A stretch of DNA of 64,000 bases from Ischnura elegans (lineage: Eukaryota; Arthropoda; Insecta; Odonata; Coenagrionidae): positions 14,340,744-14,404,743 of the forward strand of contig NC_060248.1 of assembly GCF_921293095.1 (NCBI RefSeq), given 5' to 3'. Both the position numbers and the translations under genes were made by a program. Positions 11,759-53,954 of this stretch are shown piece after piece; positions within the stretch are counted from its first letter, which is position 1; each line of letters opens with the position of its first letter. The notes beneath the pieces were generated by a model, which worked only from the letters and a program-made list of their open reading frames with translations, did no database searches and was not told the DNA's origin.

Positions 11759-13060
11759 AAAAAAGAATGACATTGGCGAACGAGCCAATGGCTACACGGT
11801 ATCATTAATGGTATTCTTGTCAAGTTTATTTTGTGGTTTCCATCACTTGATGTGTACTTGGTTAACTCGTGTGTATTTACGACCGAATCCACATTCGCCG
11901 CAGAAAAGATGCGCGAGTTTTTCGCAATATTCCTAAACCTCTGCCTTCGATGCTGTAATATTTTTAAAAATATTTCCCCATAAAAATGGTGGCTGAACCA
12001 TGTGTTTTTGATGACTAACTTGTTCTTCCTGAAAAATTCCTCTGCTTTCTCCCCCAGCTCGTTTCTCTTTCCTAATCCAAATTTCGTCGTCATCCCTCCC
12101 CTCCCCGACGTCAGCATACCGATCCCCACGAATACTTCATTTTTCCACCCACTCTATCTCAAACTAATAAATCGAGTTCTTCCAACACCCCATATATTTC
12201 CTCCACTTCACGGCCGATATTCCGCAAGAACACCAAAAACTGTCACGAGTTCGGTCGGACCTGAAATATCACAACTATCCAAGGCCCTTACTTCTTCGAT
12301 GTCTTAAACTCATTCAAACGTATGGTGGTCCCGTAAATTTGTTGTATACTTAGATGCGGAGACTACGGAAGGCGGCAAATACTTTGGGAAAGAAGTTCGT
12401 GATAGCCTCAGAATCAAGTCATTGCAAGAGCTTCTCCTCAAAGCTCGGAGGACCTCGGAGTAAATAAGGACACAGAAAAAAATTAAATATAACGAAGAGG
12501 AGTATCAGGAAGTATTTATTTCGCTATCTTTTCCATTTCCCTGAGCATTACTGGATTTGAGAGTTTCATTTTGGTCTCAACCCGCCTTCAAATGCCATGC
12601 TAGAGTAGCAATGCTTTCGCAGTTAGAGGGGGTAGTAAGTAGAGGAAACTAGAGGACTACGACACCTACAGAATCATCTGTCCCGACCGAGTATCTAGCC
12701 TAAGCACGTATTATAACAACTGTTGGAGCTTGGAGATTGAAGATGGCTTAGGTAGGGGAGATCTCCGGTTTATATACCAAAAAACGACGTATACACATGT
12801 GAATACAGGTTATATAATTAATGGTTGTAATTTCATTAATTTCAGACCTAACGCAAGCACTTGATTCACCAAAAGTGACTAATAAATAAAACAAAAACAT
12901 AATTTTTAGATGTTTTAATGCGAGTATTGTGAATGAATTCAATGATTCGGTACAAATATCTGTAGGATACAAGTTGTTCAAAAAGATCCTCCAATAATTC
13001 CCAAAAAATCTCAAATATGAATATGTAATCAAATGTAAATACTTACAACCGGCGTAAATT
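11759..13060. other. Intergenic, no supported feature
   Basis: Unremarkable mixed-composition DNA. ORFs of 101-154 codons here show no recognisable domain. Confidence 0.35.
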
Positions 13061-13340
13061 GTTGGTAAGTAATAACGAATGCAAGAAACACTTACTACAC
13101 TAACTTTTCGTTTTTCTATTACTAGCAAGTACTTTTGTTTTCATTGTAGCATGTTTTTGTCCTTAGCATTCTGGTCTGACCGCGGGTCGTAATTCGCGGG
13201 CCGAGTGTTTAGCCTGTCTCTGACGAATAAGCGCGCTCCTCATTAACGCAAGGGTGAGTGTTGCGTAACTGGTGAGGAATCACTCCGTTCCACACACCCT
13301 CGTGATGGCTTACGCGGTACGTCGTAGATTTAGTTGTATG
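13060..13340 (+). repeat. Dispersed repeat family R1 (copy)
   Basis: 'actaacttttcgtttttct...gtagcatgttttt' followed by 'cattaacgcaagg...gaatcactccg', the same order as the 9600-9840 segment of the longest copy. Confidence 0.45.
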
Positions 13341-13344
13341 GCTG

Positions 13345-14340
13345 GCGTGGCTTTGGAATAGGAGGGCAATACAAAATAAAATGAAGTGACTCTGTGGAGA
13401 AACAACCCGGCGACGGCGGTTATATATATACAAGGGCCGTAAATCGCTTCACACACACAACAGGAGGAAAACACCGCCGTCGAGTAACGGCTATTGCTAG
13501 GGGCTAAGAGAAAGAGAATGGCAGCGCTCTCTGAGACCACCATTTCCGACTTGACAATTGCGAGAATGTTCCCGAAAACCACTTTCGGAATGCTTTCATC
13601 CGGAGATGGCTTCTTGGACTGTGAGGGAGACTTCAACGCCCGAATGGGAAATTGCTCTTCTGGAGAGTGTTGTTTTGTTTCCGTGGTCGTAAGGCCAAGT
13701 GCACTTTTTGGGGGGGGAAGGGAGGGCTATTGTCCCCTCGTGTAATCCCACCCCCTCCTTCCCAGCAACCCTTTCGCAGTCAACATGTTTCCCGGCCGCA
13801 TTCCAGCGAGCGTTAAAGAGACTCACAAAACTGTATAACCTGCCTCTCTCTCTCTCTCTCGACTCCCAACGAGGAAAAACAAGGAGCCGCGAGCATTCCT
13901 TTAGCCACTGCGTCTCTCCTGGAGAAGCAGGTTCAATGCCGTCGTGTTTGGTCACTCACGACAGCCATGTCTCTTCGGCTTGGATCCACCAGGAATCTCC
14001 CTAATGCGGCAGATACGGATATTTACACCGCTATAACTGATCTCCAGTCTCAAACTTTAACGTAACCGAAGCCTGCGTCCACAGTATGCTCTGAGAGCCC
14101 CCTCTAGGATGTTTGGCAGGGGGTCAATCAATCGCCAGCACGCAAAAGAATGCCAACATATACACCACACGGCCACAAAAAAATATGCATAATACGCATA
14201 CAAGAATAGTCATGCAAAAGGAAAACTTGCCAACAGTTGGTATTTTCTAAAGTAAATCCATTCAAGGTTACAATAATGGGAAAATATAAAAAAGGAATGA
14301 ATGACATTTCAAATCTCTCTATTTTCTAGATGAGATACGC
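13345..14340. other. Intergenic, GC-rich patch 13480-13960
   Basis: Several overlapping ORFs on both strands in GC-rich sequence; none shows a domain. A short (TC)n run lies at about 13840-13860. Confidence 0.3.
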
Positions 14341-14489
14341 AGGAGACAGAACGTATGGATGGAGCGAGTAGTGAGCGGGGAGGGGATGTTGAAAACAGAG
14401 TTGGAGGGTAGAATTTTGGGTAAACTAAGGAGGGAAAGAAAGAGAATAGGATTTTTAGACGGAATAAAAGGAGTAGGACTTATTGTGAA

Positions 14490-14985
14490 TCGAAGAGGGG
14501 AATTTATTTATTCAAAAAAAGCCGATTTGGCCTTTGCATTGAATATAAAACTTAAAATCTGCAGCTTTAACAAATATAAAATTTTTAAAAAACTATAACA
14601 AGAAAAAAATTTGGGACTCAGGAGAAGACGGCTTTACGGATCTATCGGAGAGAGAAAGACGGAATTTCGGTGGGTTTAGTAAGTAGTTAGGAAATGTGTG
14701 GGTGGGAATGTGAAGTGAAAAGTATTTCGAAGGATCAGTGTTCACAATTTAAGGGAATGCAAATGAAAGAAGGATCATAAATATCCCTACGGGTGGATAG
14801 TGGGACCAATGAAAGGGCAGACATTATTTCAGAACGAGAAGAATTATGCGGGGATTGGAGAAAGCAGCCAGTGAATTTAGGCAATAGGATCACTAGAAGG
14901 ATCAGGGACACTATATAAGATTCTGGTTGGGATGAGAGACAGACCAAAGCAATCTGCAAATTGCTCCATGTAAACCTTTCTTAAA
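14490..14985 (-). mobile_element. LINE C-terminal fragment (family L-B)
   Basis: The - strand encodes NSSRSEIMSALSLVPLSTRR, nearly the same as NSSRSEVMSALSLVPLSSRR in the copy at 23730-24480. The 3' end is AT-rich ('tttatttattc' complement). Confidence 0.75.
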
Positions 14986-15043
14986 GGGTAGAATAATTTA
15001 ATGATTCGCGAAAAGTGTTATATTTATTTATATTCATCACCCC

Positions 15044-15212
15044 GGAAACAGCACTTAAAGGCTCTTACACCAGGGGGGCACAATAACTAAACATTGTATC
15101 ATCATCACAAACATCCATGACCTATACAAGGAGAAGCCACCACGAAGAGACTCGAACCCGCAACCTTCGGTTTGGCAAGCAAGGATTGCACCCCGCCACC
15201 ACCGAGGCCATC
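15044..15212 (-). repeat. tRNA-derived SINE (family S-A)
   Basis: B-box complement 'gactcgaacccgcaacctt' and 'aaacatccatgacct' upstream, as in 52680-52872. It ends near 'caccgaggcca'. Confidence 0.65.
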
Positions 15213-15493
15213 AAATGAATTTGTTTCGAGTGACGCTGTGACGAGGCTTCCACAAAGAGGAAGTCATGTCCGTTGCGCCTTGGCGACGCCCACCCCCTCC
15301 CACAAACGCATATTTCGAATTTATGGAATGTTTCGAAGGCTTCTTAAAGGGAGGGTGGGATGGGGTCCCCTCCATTGAGTCCCCTCCATTCACGACAGAC
15401 ACAAGACCCCCCTCCCTCCCTCCCTTTCACCCCACCCCCTCCCGCCCCTCAAATTCCTAGAAAGAAGGTTTTCGGACGGATAACTTCCCCCCC

Positions 15494-15528
<35 letters not shown>

Positions 15529-15538
15529 TCTCTCTCTC
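15494..15538. repeat. (CT)n microsatellite
   Basis: About 45 bases of CT dinucleotide with one interruption (tctatctc). Confidence 0.95.
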
Positions 15539-15539
15539 G

Positions 15540-16345
15540 GACAGTTGACAGCCACGGGGCGGAAGAGAAGAAGAGGCTCTTTTCATTTTTACTGCGGTGT
15601 CGGATGCACTCTGAGGGTGGATGGGCCATTCAATCGCATCGGGAGGCCATATTCTCTCACCTGGGGCGGGGGCGGAGGACGACATCGAAAGAGAAAAGGA
15701 CCGAGCGAGTCCCGAGAAAAACGAGGAACTCTCGGGAAGGGAAGAAGATTCGGGGAAAAAATCCCAGAAAATGCGAAGGCACCCTCGTTTTTCAGAACGC
15801 ACCCTCGTCACGCACCCCTCTCCAGCCCTCCTCTGATTGGCAGACGAATTCCCGCGAAGAAATGTGGCGATGGGAGCGCCTCCAACGCGGGATGCGAATA
15901 TTTTACAGGAGCGTAGAGCAAAACATACTCGGAGAAATCACAAAAATAATTCAGAGATAAGTTTTTTTTGCAGAAGATGCGTATAATAACCTTCGTTTAC
16001 TGTCTATTTAAGGGGAATATCTCATTACGTAGTGCATACTGAACATGATCGAAGGTACCTACACAATTTCTACACTTACAAAATTCCGTCTATGCCTACA
16101 GGGGTTGAAATTTACGGTGGAGGCGATCACGCGAGGGGGATGAAGGAAAAAGAATTCAGTAGAGAGACATTTAAAATGGCACTATTTCCTCGTTCTATCA
16201 GGGATAACAAAAGTTTCTCAATTCACAGTTCGGCGGTTACTTAAGCATGTTGACTCATGGCATGTTTTCCTTTTTCATTTTTTTTTGTTATAAATCCATT
16301 CTCACTTTTTTCCTTCACCCTATCCTCGCTGAGCACTGTTTGAAA
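15540..16345. other. Intergenic, GC-rich 15540-15920
   Basis: Open frames of 118-123 codons overlap in two + frames, so composition rather than coding is the likely cause. No domain seen. Confidence 0.3.
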
Positions 16346-16347
16346 TG

Positions 16348-16990
16348 GGGTGGTTTCCTATCATTTTATTATTGCCTAAATCGAAAGATTATCACTCCTG
16401 GAGTATGTATTTCACGCTTTTTGATTTTTAAATGACGATATCTATTTTTCGCAATTAAACGAAAAGTGAAAAATTTCTAGCGCGCCAAACGCGACGGCTA
16501 AGTAGGAATGATGGGAAAAAGTCGGTGTGACGTATTTCTGGTTCCCCCTGCCGCCTTGTGAGGTGACCTTGGGGCAAGGCTTGAGCGCTTATACGACGCA
16601 AGCTGCTAGCAGGTAGCTGAGTACCCTGCTAGCTGGTAACGCTTGGCTTAAATAAGGATTATTATTCCCCTATCAGACGAAGAAAACATTCCGACCGTAG
16701 CCAGTTAAGAAATGTTTCCCTGAGCTCTGTGCCTCATGCATGCATTGGTAATCTCAGACGATGTAAAACTCCTATCTACTCGTATAGAAACTAGGTCCCT
16801 GTGACGTCACGTTGAGCGGAATCGCATTGGCGCCAATCTGGCCTTTTTCAAATTCGGTTAAAATTGACCATTAACATTCGTCTAAAGTGGGATTTCTAAA
16901 ACCGAATACTTTGTATATTATGAATACACTAATGGTGGGTAACGAATCGCAATCAATGCCTTTCGCTTTCTTTGATGAAGGAAACTACCC
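16348..16990 (+). mobile_element. TA-flanked MITE (family M1), copy 2
   Basis: Same termini and interior as copy 1. The left flank is TG instead of TA, probably mutated; TA is retained at 16991-16992. Confidence 0.7.
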
Positions 16991-17004
16991 TATTCCTTTA
17001 GTCG

Positions 17005-17235
17005 CGGTAAACGCTTTCATGGGAATAAAATGGGACGATCTAATCGGCCACACCATGAGATATAATGGTCTGATTAAAATTATCGTTGAATGACAGGTGG
17101 AAGGAAAGTATGTCTGAGGTATGCCACAGACGATATGTATAGAGCAGGTGATAGAGGATGTAAAGCAGGATAATTAGGTAGGTGTTGAACGATTCAAATC
17201 TCGGGTGAAGACATCGGACACCCCAAAGCAATAAT
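17005..17235 (+). pseudogene. RTE-like LINE C-terminal remnant (family L-C)
   Basis: Translation WDDLIGHTMRYNGLIKIIVE, then VEGK and QVIEDVK with stops between, matching the 'GH-x-x-R-x-x-x-(L/F)-x-x-x-I-I-E-G' tail of RTE-like ORFs. Degenerate. Confidence 0.65.
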
Positions 17236-17239
17236 CCTC

Positions 17240-18766
17240 GAGTCCGAGGTGGTCCATAGTGGGAAAGAAACTGGTCCTTCCCTCTTCGCACGTAATTCAC
17301 ACGCTTGTGGCTTAGACAATGGAGGGAAAAATCAAACTAAAATATGCTACATAAATCATAGCCTATATATTTTGAATGTTGAAAAAGTTAAATCCTTATT
17401 TCTTTGTTATCCTGTTATTATTGTTGCATCATACTGCTATATATATTTCTTTAGTGATGTAATTATTTTTGTATTGTATCATCAGCTATTTCTGAAAATC
17501 CTACGATCACGAGCCTACGATACGATTCTACGAACTATTTCCGTTTTTATTCTTCATGCACCTAATGAGCTTAATATGGTGAGCCAATTATTGTGAATTG
17601 TCTTTTACTCCAAGAGTGGTGCCCAGAACATAATATACATATATTCTATTCCATTTTAATGAGCCCATTCATGACATGGTTTTCGGATAGCTGTCACGGG
17701 TCGCACAAGCGCAGCGTGAGTCATTGGGCGTGTGACGAGGGGTCTAAAATATGTCACACATGTGTCCTCATGAAAGGAGTAACCGCAAAGATTAACCCAT
17801 TTCCGCCCAGAAAACTTTCTCCTTGCGATTGTGAATATATTTAGGTACGTTTCCCCTACGGCCGTCTTTCATAATCCAGGGAAATATTTTGGTGACTCAT
17901 CAACGTGTTACTTCTGCGTGATCCGTGGTCATGCCAGTACGCTGGGCGGTAGCCAGGCAAGATTCTAATGTTATATAATTTCCACTACTGACCTTGATAG
18001 AAAGGGTGAATGTTCATGGAAAGCATAATTTTTCGATGAACGAAAGTTAAAATAACCTATGCAACGCAATTTCTTGTATACTTTTATGATACTTGCATGT
18101 AATTTACAGATGGCGTCTATGTTAAGTTTCCGTTTCCTATCCGTCTGCTTGCGTCGGTGGGCTTATTTCGGCCGCCTTCAAAAATAAACTAATACCTGGA
18201 TTAAGTTATTGCAAGCTTCATTAAGTAATTGAGACCATCCAACAACAAAAATGAGTGCGGGTTTTCTTCAATTCCCTCTAACGCTAAGAATGGTAGGATG
18301 TATTTTTAAGATCTTCCCTGCAAATGCGAAATTTTTTAGGAAGAAGTGTTCATCACTAATTGACTAATGACATAATGGTTTAAAAGGGAGAGTGTGAAGT
18401 TGGGTCAATGTTCATTTTTAGTTGCATTATATTCGAATTAATGTATTTAATGGATTGTTTGAAATTGGTTTATTGAGACTATGTTAAATTCTTAGTTGTA
18501 TGAGATTAGAATTAGTGTATTATTTTTACCATGGATATCTATTCTGTTTCTAAACTTTGTATTAGATAGATAGAAACTTGGTATATACACATTCGTTATT
18601 CATGTACATCTAATGCTGCCACCAGGCAATAGCCCACTTGCAGCAATGTATAATAATAATGTATGACTGCGGTGGGCGAAAGTTGGTTGAGAGATGGATT
18701 TAATTGTATTTAGGACGTGTGTGGCGATTCATCATGATTGACCGTTAATTGATCCTTGTGTTGCAG
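17240..18766. other. Upstream flank or 5' UTR intron of VKR
   Basis: No exon recognised. Because exon 1 opens with an acceptor, part of this and possibly the whole 5' region is intronic. AT-rich with no obvious promoter. Confidence 0.4.
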
Positions 18767-48149
<29,383 letters not shown>

Positions 48150-48217
48150 GGACCCCCCCTCACCCTTCGTTCTCCCCAGAGTGAGGGTTTCAACCTCCAA
48201 TAGAGACTATCGCAGCC

Positions 48218-48223
48218 AATAAA
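48218..48223 (+). promoter_or_regulatory. Candidate proximal poly(A) signal
   Basis: AATAAA 69 bases after the VKR stop codon. It is the nearest canonical signal, and a duplicated 'agactatcgca' motif surrounds it. Confidence 0.4.
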
Positions 48224-49440
48224 GACTATCGCACAAACAATACGGGAGCAGTGATAGCCCTCTCAAGAATTTCTTTTGCAATGAAAGACATGTACATACA
48301 AAGTAGGTGTATAGTGTGCAAGCATGAGAGTTGACGTCGATTCCTTTCTCAAATTTTATTGAGGAAATTAAGAGTGATTTGTGTCCATTGTGCAAGTGTG
48401 CTTCGATGCGAGGGTGAATGGGAGAATGGTTGCGTTGGACAGGTAATGAATAGCTTGTGTGCAAAATTTTACTAAGGTGCTACGTATGCCACGGATGGAA
48501 TTACCGATACCATGGCAGCTAATGAAGAATTTTATGTGTATCCTACGTATGAAATGTAAGCTGTTATCAAAACTCTGGCTGATTTTTCAATTTTTGTTAT
48601 TAATTTATTGGTTGGACTAAAAATGAAAAATAGTGTATAGTCTTTGTTTTCATTCAACACTTCAAGAAAATGAAAACTATGGATTCGATGGATGTGTCTA
48701 AAAAAATTCCTGAGTCAATTCCATTCAGTTCCCATGAAATTTCATGTTAAAATGTTGTAGATCAAATAGCATAGACTTTCTTTCCAGAGATGTAATTGCA
48801 ACTAAACTAAGTTAATTCAATTATGGCTGTGAAAGTGACCAAGTCATCATAAATGATGAATTTTTACCTCGTCTTCATGAACAGAATCAAAATGAGTGAG
48901 GTCGTCTAAACACACCTGCATTCAGCATTCAAATGTTCCTATTTTCTTTCCCTTAAGAGCCCAGTGTTGTGTTTTGTGCAGAAAATCAGAATGGAAAGGA
49001 AAAAGTGATAAGATTTGCTTTCTCTTTTGATTCTGAATGGAGAGCATCTATTTCCTTAGCTTGATTGTCACGTCACTATCAAGCAACTTGAATGGGAAGG
49101 AAAAATAAACATAGCATAAATGTCATAAATATTATGGCTTATGGCTTGAGAGAATTTTACTGATGCAAACATGCCTCCAATAGTAAAATTTTCACCTTGG
49201 TGTTGAATGAATAATGTTGTTCAGTGGGTTATCATTTTATACATAACATTCTATTTAAATATTTATGCCTTTTATAAAGTTGAAAGATCTTGAAGCACCA
49301 TTTTTATATTTGCCATGACTATTGCAAACTATTTGTCAGTGTTGTTAATGTGACTTGTGTTCTCAACCTAAGGGCATTTTTAAAAATGTGTTGCCAACCG
49401 ATAAGCGGTGTGGCGTACCATCATCATATGATGCGCCCAT

Positions 49441-49463
49441 CATTATTATTATTATTATTATTG
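49441..49463. repeat. (ATT)n microsatellite
   Basis: About seven ATT units. Confidence 0.9.
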
Positions 49464-49589
49464 TGAAATATTACAAACAAATCATGCATTCCAAATACAG
49501 GGTCAGTAGGAATAGAATAATACATAAAATGAGTAATTCCGATAGATGTTCTATCCCATACGGCATAATTAAACTAGGTACATATTTGC

Positions 49590-49609
49590 ATATATATATA
49601 TATATATAG
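49590..49609. repeat. (TA)n microsatellite
   Basis: About ten TA units. Confidence 0.9.
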
Positions 49610-49868
49610 ACCTCCAAAAGAGATCTTAAAAACATTAGCCTTCACTCAGTACGTACATCTAATTACTCTGTTAGCTTCGTCCAGAGTGAATCTTGTGTGT
49701 GCAAGAACCTTCAGAAAATTTTCCTTAACTAATAGCAAGTATGGAACTCTGTACAAGTCATTAAACTCAACTTCAATTGAAAAGGAAGATAAATAGAAAA
49801 ATGCGATGCGATGGTGGTTGGCGTAACATGGTGAAACTCCTTCATGATGCACAAAGGTTAAGAAAAGA

Positions 49869-49998
49869 CTTAGCTGTTTCACAAAATAAAATGTATATTG
49901 CGACCGGTTTCGATACAGCGTATCATCATCTGGCCAGATGATGATACGCTGTATCGAAACCGGTCGCAATATACATTTTATTTTGTGAAACAGCTAAG
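49869..49998. repeat. Perfect 130-bp palindrome with zero loop
   Basis: Arms 49869-49933 and 49934-49998 are exact reverse complements centred on tggcca. Each arm carries 'cgaccggtttcgat' or its complement, the GAAAC-type motif of the Penelope-like hairpins. Confidence 0.95.
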
Positions 49999-51909
49999 AA
50001 GATAAATAGGATTAATTCTTTTAGTTTCACAGTTGAAATTAGTATATCTAAATGCATTTTAAACTAGCACTTATCGTAATTTTGGAATAACTTGACATAA
50101 TGACGCGAGAGTTCTCATAAGTTCAAATATTAAACATCCTGGCCAATTATTTATGATAGGCACATTTCAAGTACATATGTAGGGTGATTATCAAGGGAGA
50201 TTTCTGATGTAGGTATTTTGCTATGCTGACCAAGTTCAGCTATGTGTATGATAAATCAATAATTTCCTTTATGGATTCAGTTACAAATTGATTAAGAATG
50301 AACTTCATTAGTTGTTCTTTAAATTTGATGATCTCCAAATTAAGTTTTGTAATTAGCAGCAAAATGTAAGCAGGGACATGCTCTATCATTCAATGTCAGG
50401 ACACATAAAAAAAAATACCTCAAGGCTGGGCTGCGATGATATTCAATTTAACTTCTGTGATTGATCATAAGACTAATTTAGAGTTTGGTAAGTAAGATGA
50501 AGTCCAATGTTAAGGCAATTTTTTTAAACCTCTCCACTCAAAGTAGAATTTGTACTTTGATGGAGAGGTAAAATTGGCTAAAAATTTGCTGCTGCATCTC
50601 TCTTATCAAGCTAATTTTCAATCACAACAATGAATCTTTCATTGCACTCATAACTAATAGCCCTAATTAATACCTAGATAAAATTGTGATCTTTTTTATC
50701 TCAAGTCTTCATGCCACAACCAAATGCTAGCCCGACTGTTCTGTGTCGTCATCACTGTAGAAAACTAAAGAGAGTATTGTGTTTAATCGAATTGTTAGCT
50801 TAGCAGCATGATGAAACTGTCCGAAGAACAAGACCCAGCATTGCCAAAAGGGGATTTCTGAGACTCTCATGAGAGTAAGCATTACTACGCAGCTTTAAAA
50901 AAATGGACTTTTTACTTTTCCTTGGTGATTTTACTATCCAACCAGTTTCAGCACTTCCGTGTCATTTTCATGGGACTAACAATTGCCTAAGCTGGGGAGA
51001 AACCTTATGCAGTGCACCGAAATAGGAGGAGGAGGAGGAGTTCAAGAGAGATTAAGGTTACTCCCATGATCCATTTCTAAGGCTATTTTTCAAGTGCTAC
51101 AGACTTCCACAAAGTGATGGCCAAAGTTTCCTATATAATTACTACACAAGTCATTTTGGAAAATAGCATAATACCTGACAATGGGTACAAGTGTGATAGA
51201 GAGATGTCCTCTTGGTTGAAATATTTCAAAGCAAATGGTGCAGTGGTTACCTTTTATTGTTAAAATGTATGCATTGCCAGAGAAGGTTAGTGATTGTTCA
51301 TTAGTTTTAGCTAAATTAATTTTAAGCATCGCAAGTAAGAGACTATATTACAGGAGGGAGCGATTTTGTTTCATCGTCCTTTGTTGTTTACTGTTGAGGC
51401 TGTATAATATGCAGCTGACTGATGTATTTTAATATTTTTTTGGAATGAATGTGATTTTTGGTATCTCCATGTAAGCCATGTAAATAGAGAGAATCAAAAG
51501 AGAAAATTGAGACTGCCATTTTGACACAAACGACATTTTAAAATGTTGTCTGCCAATAGATTTACGTTTGTCCATGTATTTTTGAAATGAATCTCAAAAG
51601 TGCATTTGTAATTTATCTGTATGCATGTACATTTTTATCTTCATTATCCACTGTATTTTAAAGGTGGAATACCTACTTGACAACACATTAATGCAATTTA
51701 TTGAGATGATTAATCTGAAAAGTGTAAATGCCATACCCAAATGTCAGCTAGGAAATATAATGTGAATAATATTTTAAATCAACTAATCTAGTCTTCTCAG
51801 GTAAATAAGATGTACATATTTATTTACCATGGTGCCTCATCTCCATTAATTAATCAAAGACAAGAGCTCAATTTTCGGCTATCAAGCCAGTGTTTTGCAA
51901 AACAACTGC

Positions 51910-51915
51910 AATAAA
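51910..51915 (+). promoter_or_regulatory. Candidate distal poly(A) signal
   Basis: AATAAA followed by a TG-containing stretch at the end of the repeat-poor block, just before transposon-rich DNA resumes at about 51965. Confidence 0.35.
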
Positions 51916-51964
51916 TATTGTAGAATAAGACGGACTTCTTTCATTTTTCCTTTTCCTTATCTAA

Positions 51965-52440
51965 ATTTGCATACTACCCAGTAGGCCTGTTAGGACACCA
52001 GTCATTAGAAAAAAATAAAAGAGAAGATGTGCACTGAATGTATTTGATCACTGAGTTCCACCAGTATTTATGAAATATAGTCTTATATTTTTCGTAGGGG
52101 AAAACAAGCTCCAATACCGACCAGTTAGGCGAAATATCTTTTTTATTTTAACTTTCCTGTAGGACCTGGAAAAAAGTGAGGTTCCAGAATTTACGTAAGT
52201 TCTCCGTGTCACACTGGAAATAGCTCTTCTTAATATGTACTTCAAGCAATTTAGGCCTAACACATAGTCTCAGAGTCTGTAGCAGCTCCCAGTATAATTC
52301 ATGTAAAAGCTGAGTCATGCTCTCTGTTGGTTTGAGGCAGTTTTGATGAATTGCACAGCTTCCCTTTATATTTTATTAAGTTCATGGATTAAGTCTCTCT
52401 GCATCAGATACCATATGCTCAATACGTATTCTAAGAAGTG
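51965..52440 (-). mobile_element. LINE fragment (family L-A), - orientation
   Basis: 'taggacaccagtcattag', 'aataccgaccagttaggcgaaata' and 'tcaagcaatttaggcc' follow the same order as 5540-6010. Confidence 0.65.
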
Positions 52441-52679
52441 GCGGATATATGGGGTAAGGGTGCTACAGCCTCCCTATTGGGTCAAAACACACTAGATAAA
52501 ATCAAAATTTTTTAGGGTTGCCACTTTGTACAAAATTATTTTGTTATATTTCCTAATACGTTTACCTACTCTAACGAATTGAAATACAAATTAGTCCTAA
52601 ACTTAGGGCATATTTTATGTGCTTTTGGTATTTTACAATCCAGTGGCAGATTCAGAGATAGGCTACAGCACCCCAACCC

Positions 52680-52872
52680 CTTATTTATTTATTATCCAAT
52701 TCCTCGTAAACAGCACATGACGGCCTCTTACAATGAGGATTTCCAATATTAACAAAGTACAACACAAACATCCATGCCCTGGATAGGGATCACCTACCCA
52801 GGCGGGATTCGAACCCACGACCTACGGTTTGGAAGGCGAGGACTTTACCCCGCCGCCACCGAGGCCGGCGAT
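52680..52872 (-). repeat. tRNA-derived SINE (family S-A), best-preserved copy
   Basis: 'gggattcgaacccacgacctacgg' (B-box complement) and 'ccgccgccaccgaggccgg' (head). The tail has 'tatttatttatta'. Same family as 1005-1165, 15044-15212 and 59885-60055. Confidence 0.7.
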
Positions 52873-53029
52873 TATATTTAGGTACCTATTTTATTTATTA
52901 TAATTTTATATAGGTACCTATCCAATATTCAGTAGATAGAATGGCAATTTTGTTCATACCCTCACTGCTGCTGGGAGGTTACTCCCCGTTCACCTCCCCT
53001 TGACCCTATCATGGATCCAATCCTGATTC

Positions 53030-53350
53030 TTGGTGTGGCCTGAATGAGTGCAAAGTAGCACCTCTCGTTCACCGCTTAATTTAAAAACGTTCCCACACAA
53101 CACGACTGACAAATCCTATTCTCTCCAAGGCTCTGCCACAAATATTATGTACTTATGTGTTCCCAATGATACGTTTGAAGTTATCGTTACTCCCAGATGT
53201 TTGACTTCATCTGATGCTTTTATTAGTCCTCATCTACAACATTTACATGAAGATGGTAGGACATGCAACTGCGATGCAACAAATGTACTTTCCTTTATTT
53301 GCTGGGATAGAGACATATTCCCCACTCTTGGCTCCATACATGGATGAAAA
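53030..53350 (-). mobile_element. LINE fragment (family L-A)
   Basis: 'gagtgcaaagtagcacctctc' is the complement of the ERCYFAL coding stretch. The rest matches 7790-8080 in complement. Confidence 0.6.
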
Positions 53351-53954
53351 TTAGGTCCCATGAGAGAATTTCTAACTCATAGTGTTCACTGATTTAGCAA
53401 TAGACAAAAGCATTGCCAGTAAATAAAAATATATTTTAATGCCAACATAAGGATAAGAAGTCATTTATACACATTTAATAATCAAATATAGGCCAATTAT
53501 GCTCCCTTGAGGGACACCAAATGTCACTCAAACTGCAACAAAAATTATTCTGCCAAGAAAAAATTGAATAATCCGTCAGGAACTATTCCTATCTCATGAG
53601 GAAGGCATTTATTAAAGTGTTCACCTTAAACAACTCATTCATGGGAAACGATTCCAAAGAAACCAATTAATGAGAGATAGAAAAAGAGAGACAAAGTGAC
53701 CACAGTTACGCATCTACTCATGCATGGGAAAATCTCAAATTGAGGAAATAAGATATGTCAAACAAGTGAACAAATTGTGCAAGGTTCCCAATAAACAGAG
53801 ACACCAAATTATTTAAGCAAAAAATAGACATACATAGATAAAAAACATTATTCGATTCCGGCCACATTCTAAGATATTTCTATAGGAGCGACTCCACCTG
53901 TATGATGCATTTACTAGGGGGAAGTCAATCTCTAAGCCTGAAGGATCTAAGGTT

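Larger units (their letters stand above)
48150..51932 (+). other. Putative VKR 3' UTR (long) or 3' flank
   Basis: About 3.8 kb of AT-rich sequence after the VKR stop with few recognisable transposons, unlike every other region of this size here. Candidate poly(A) signals AATAAA lie at 48218-48223 and 51910-51915. The repeat depletion and late signal favour a long UTR isoform, but transcript evidence is needed. It contains a perfect palindrome at 49869-49998 and short (ATT) and (TA) runs. Confidence 0.45.

Noticed and set aside
49869-49998. Canonical hammerhead ribozyme
   Set aside because: The GATGATGATAC...GTATCGAAAC core has the right stem and GAAAC, but the required CUGANGA heptamer is not matched by eye, so only a related motif is claimed.
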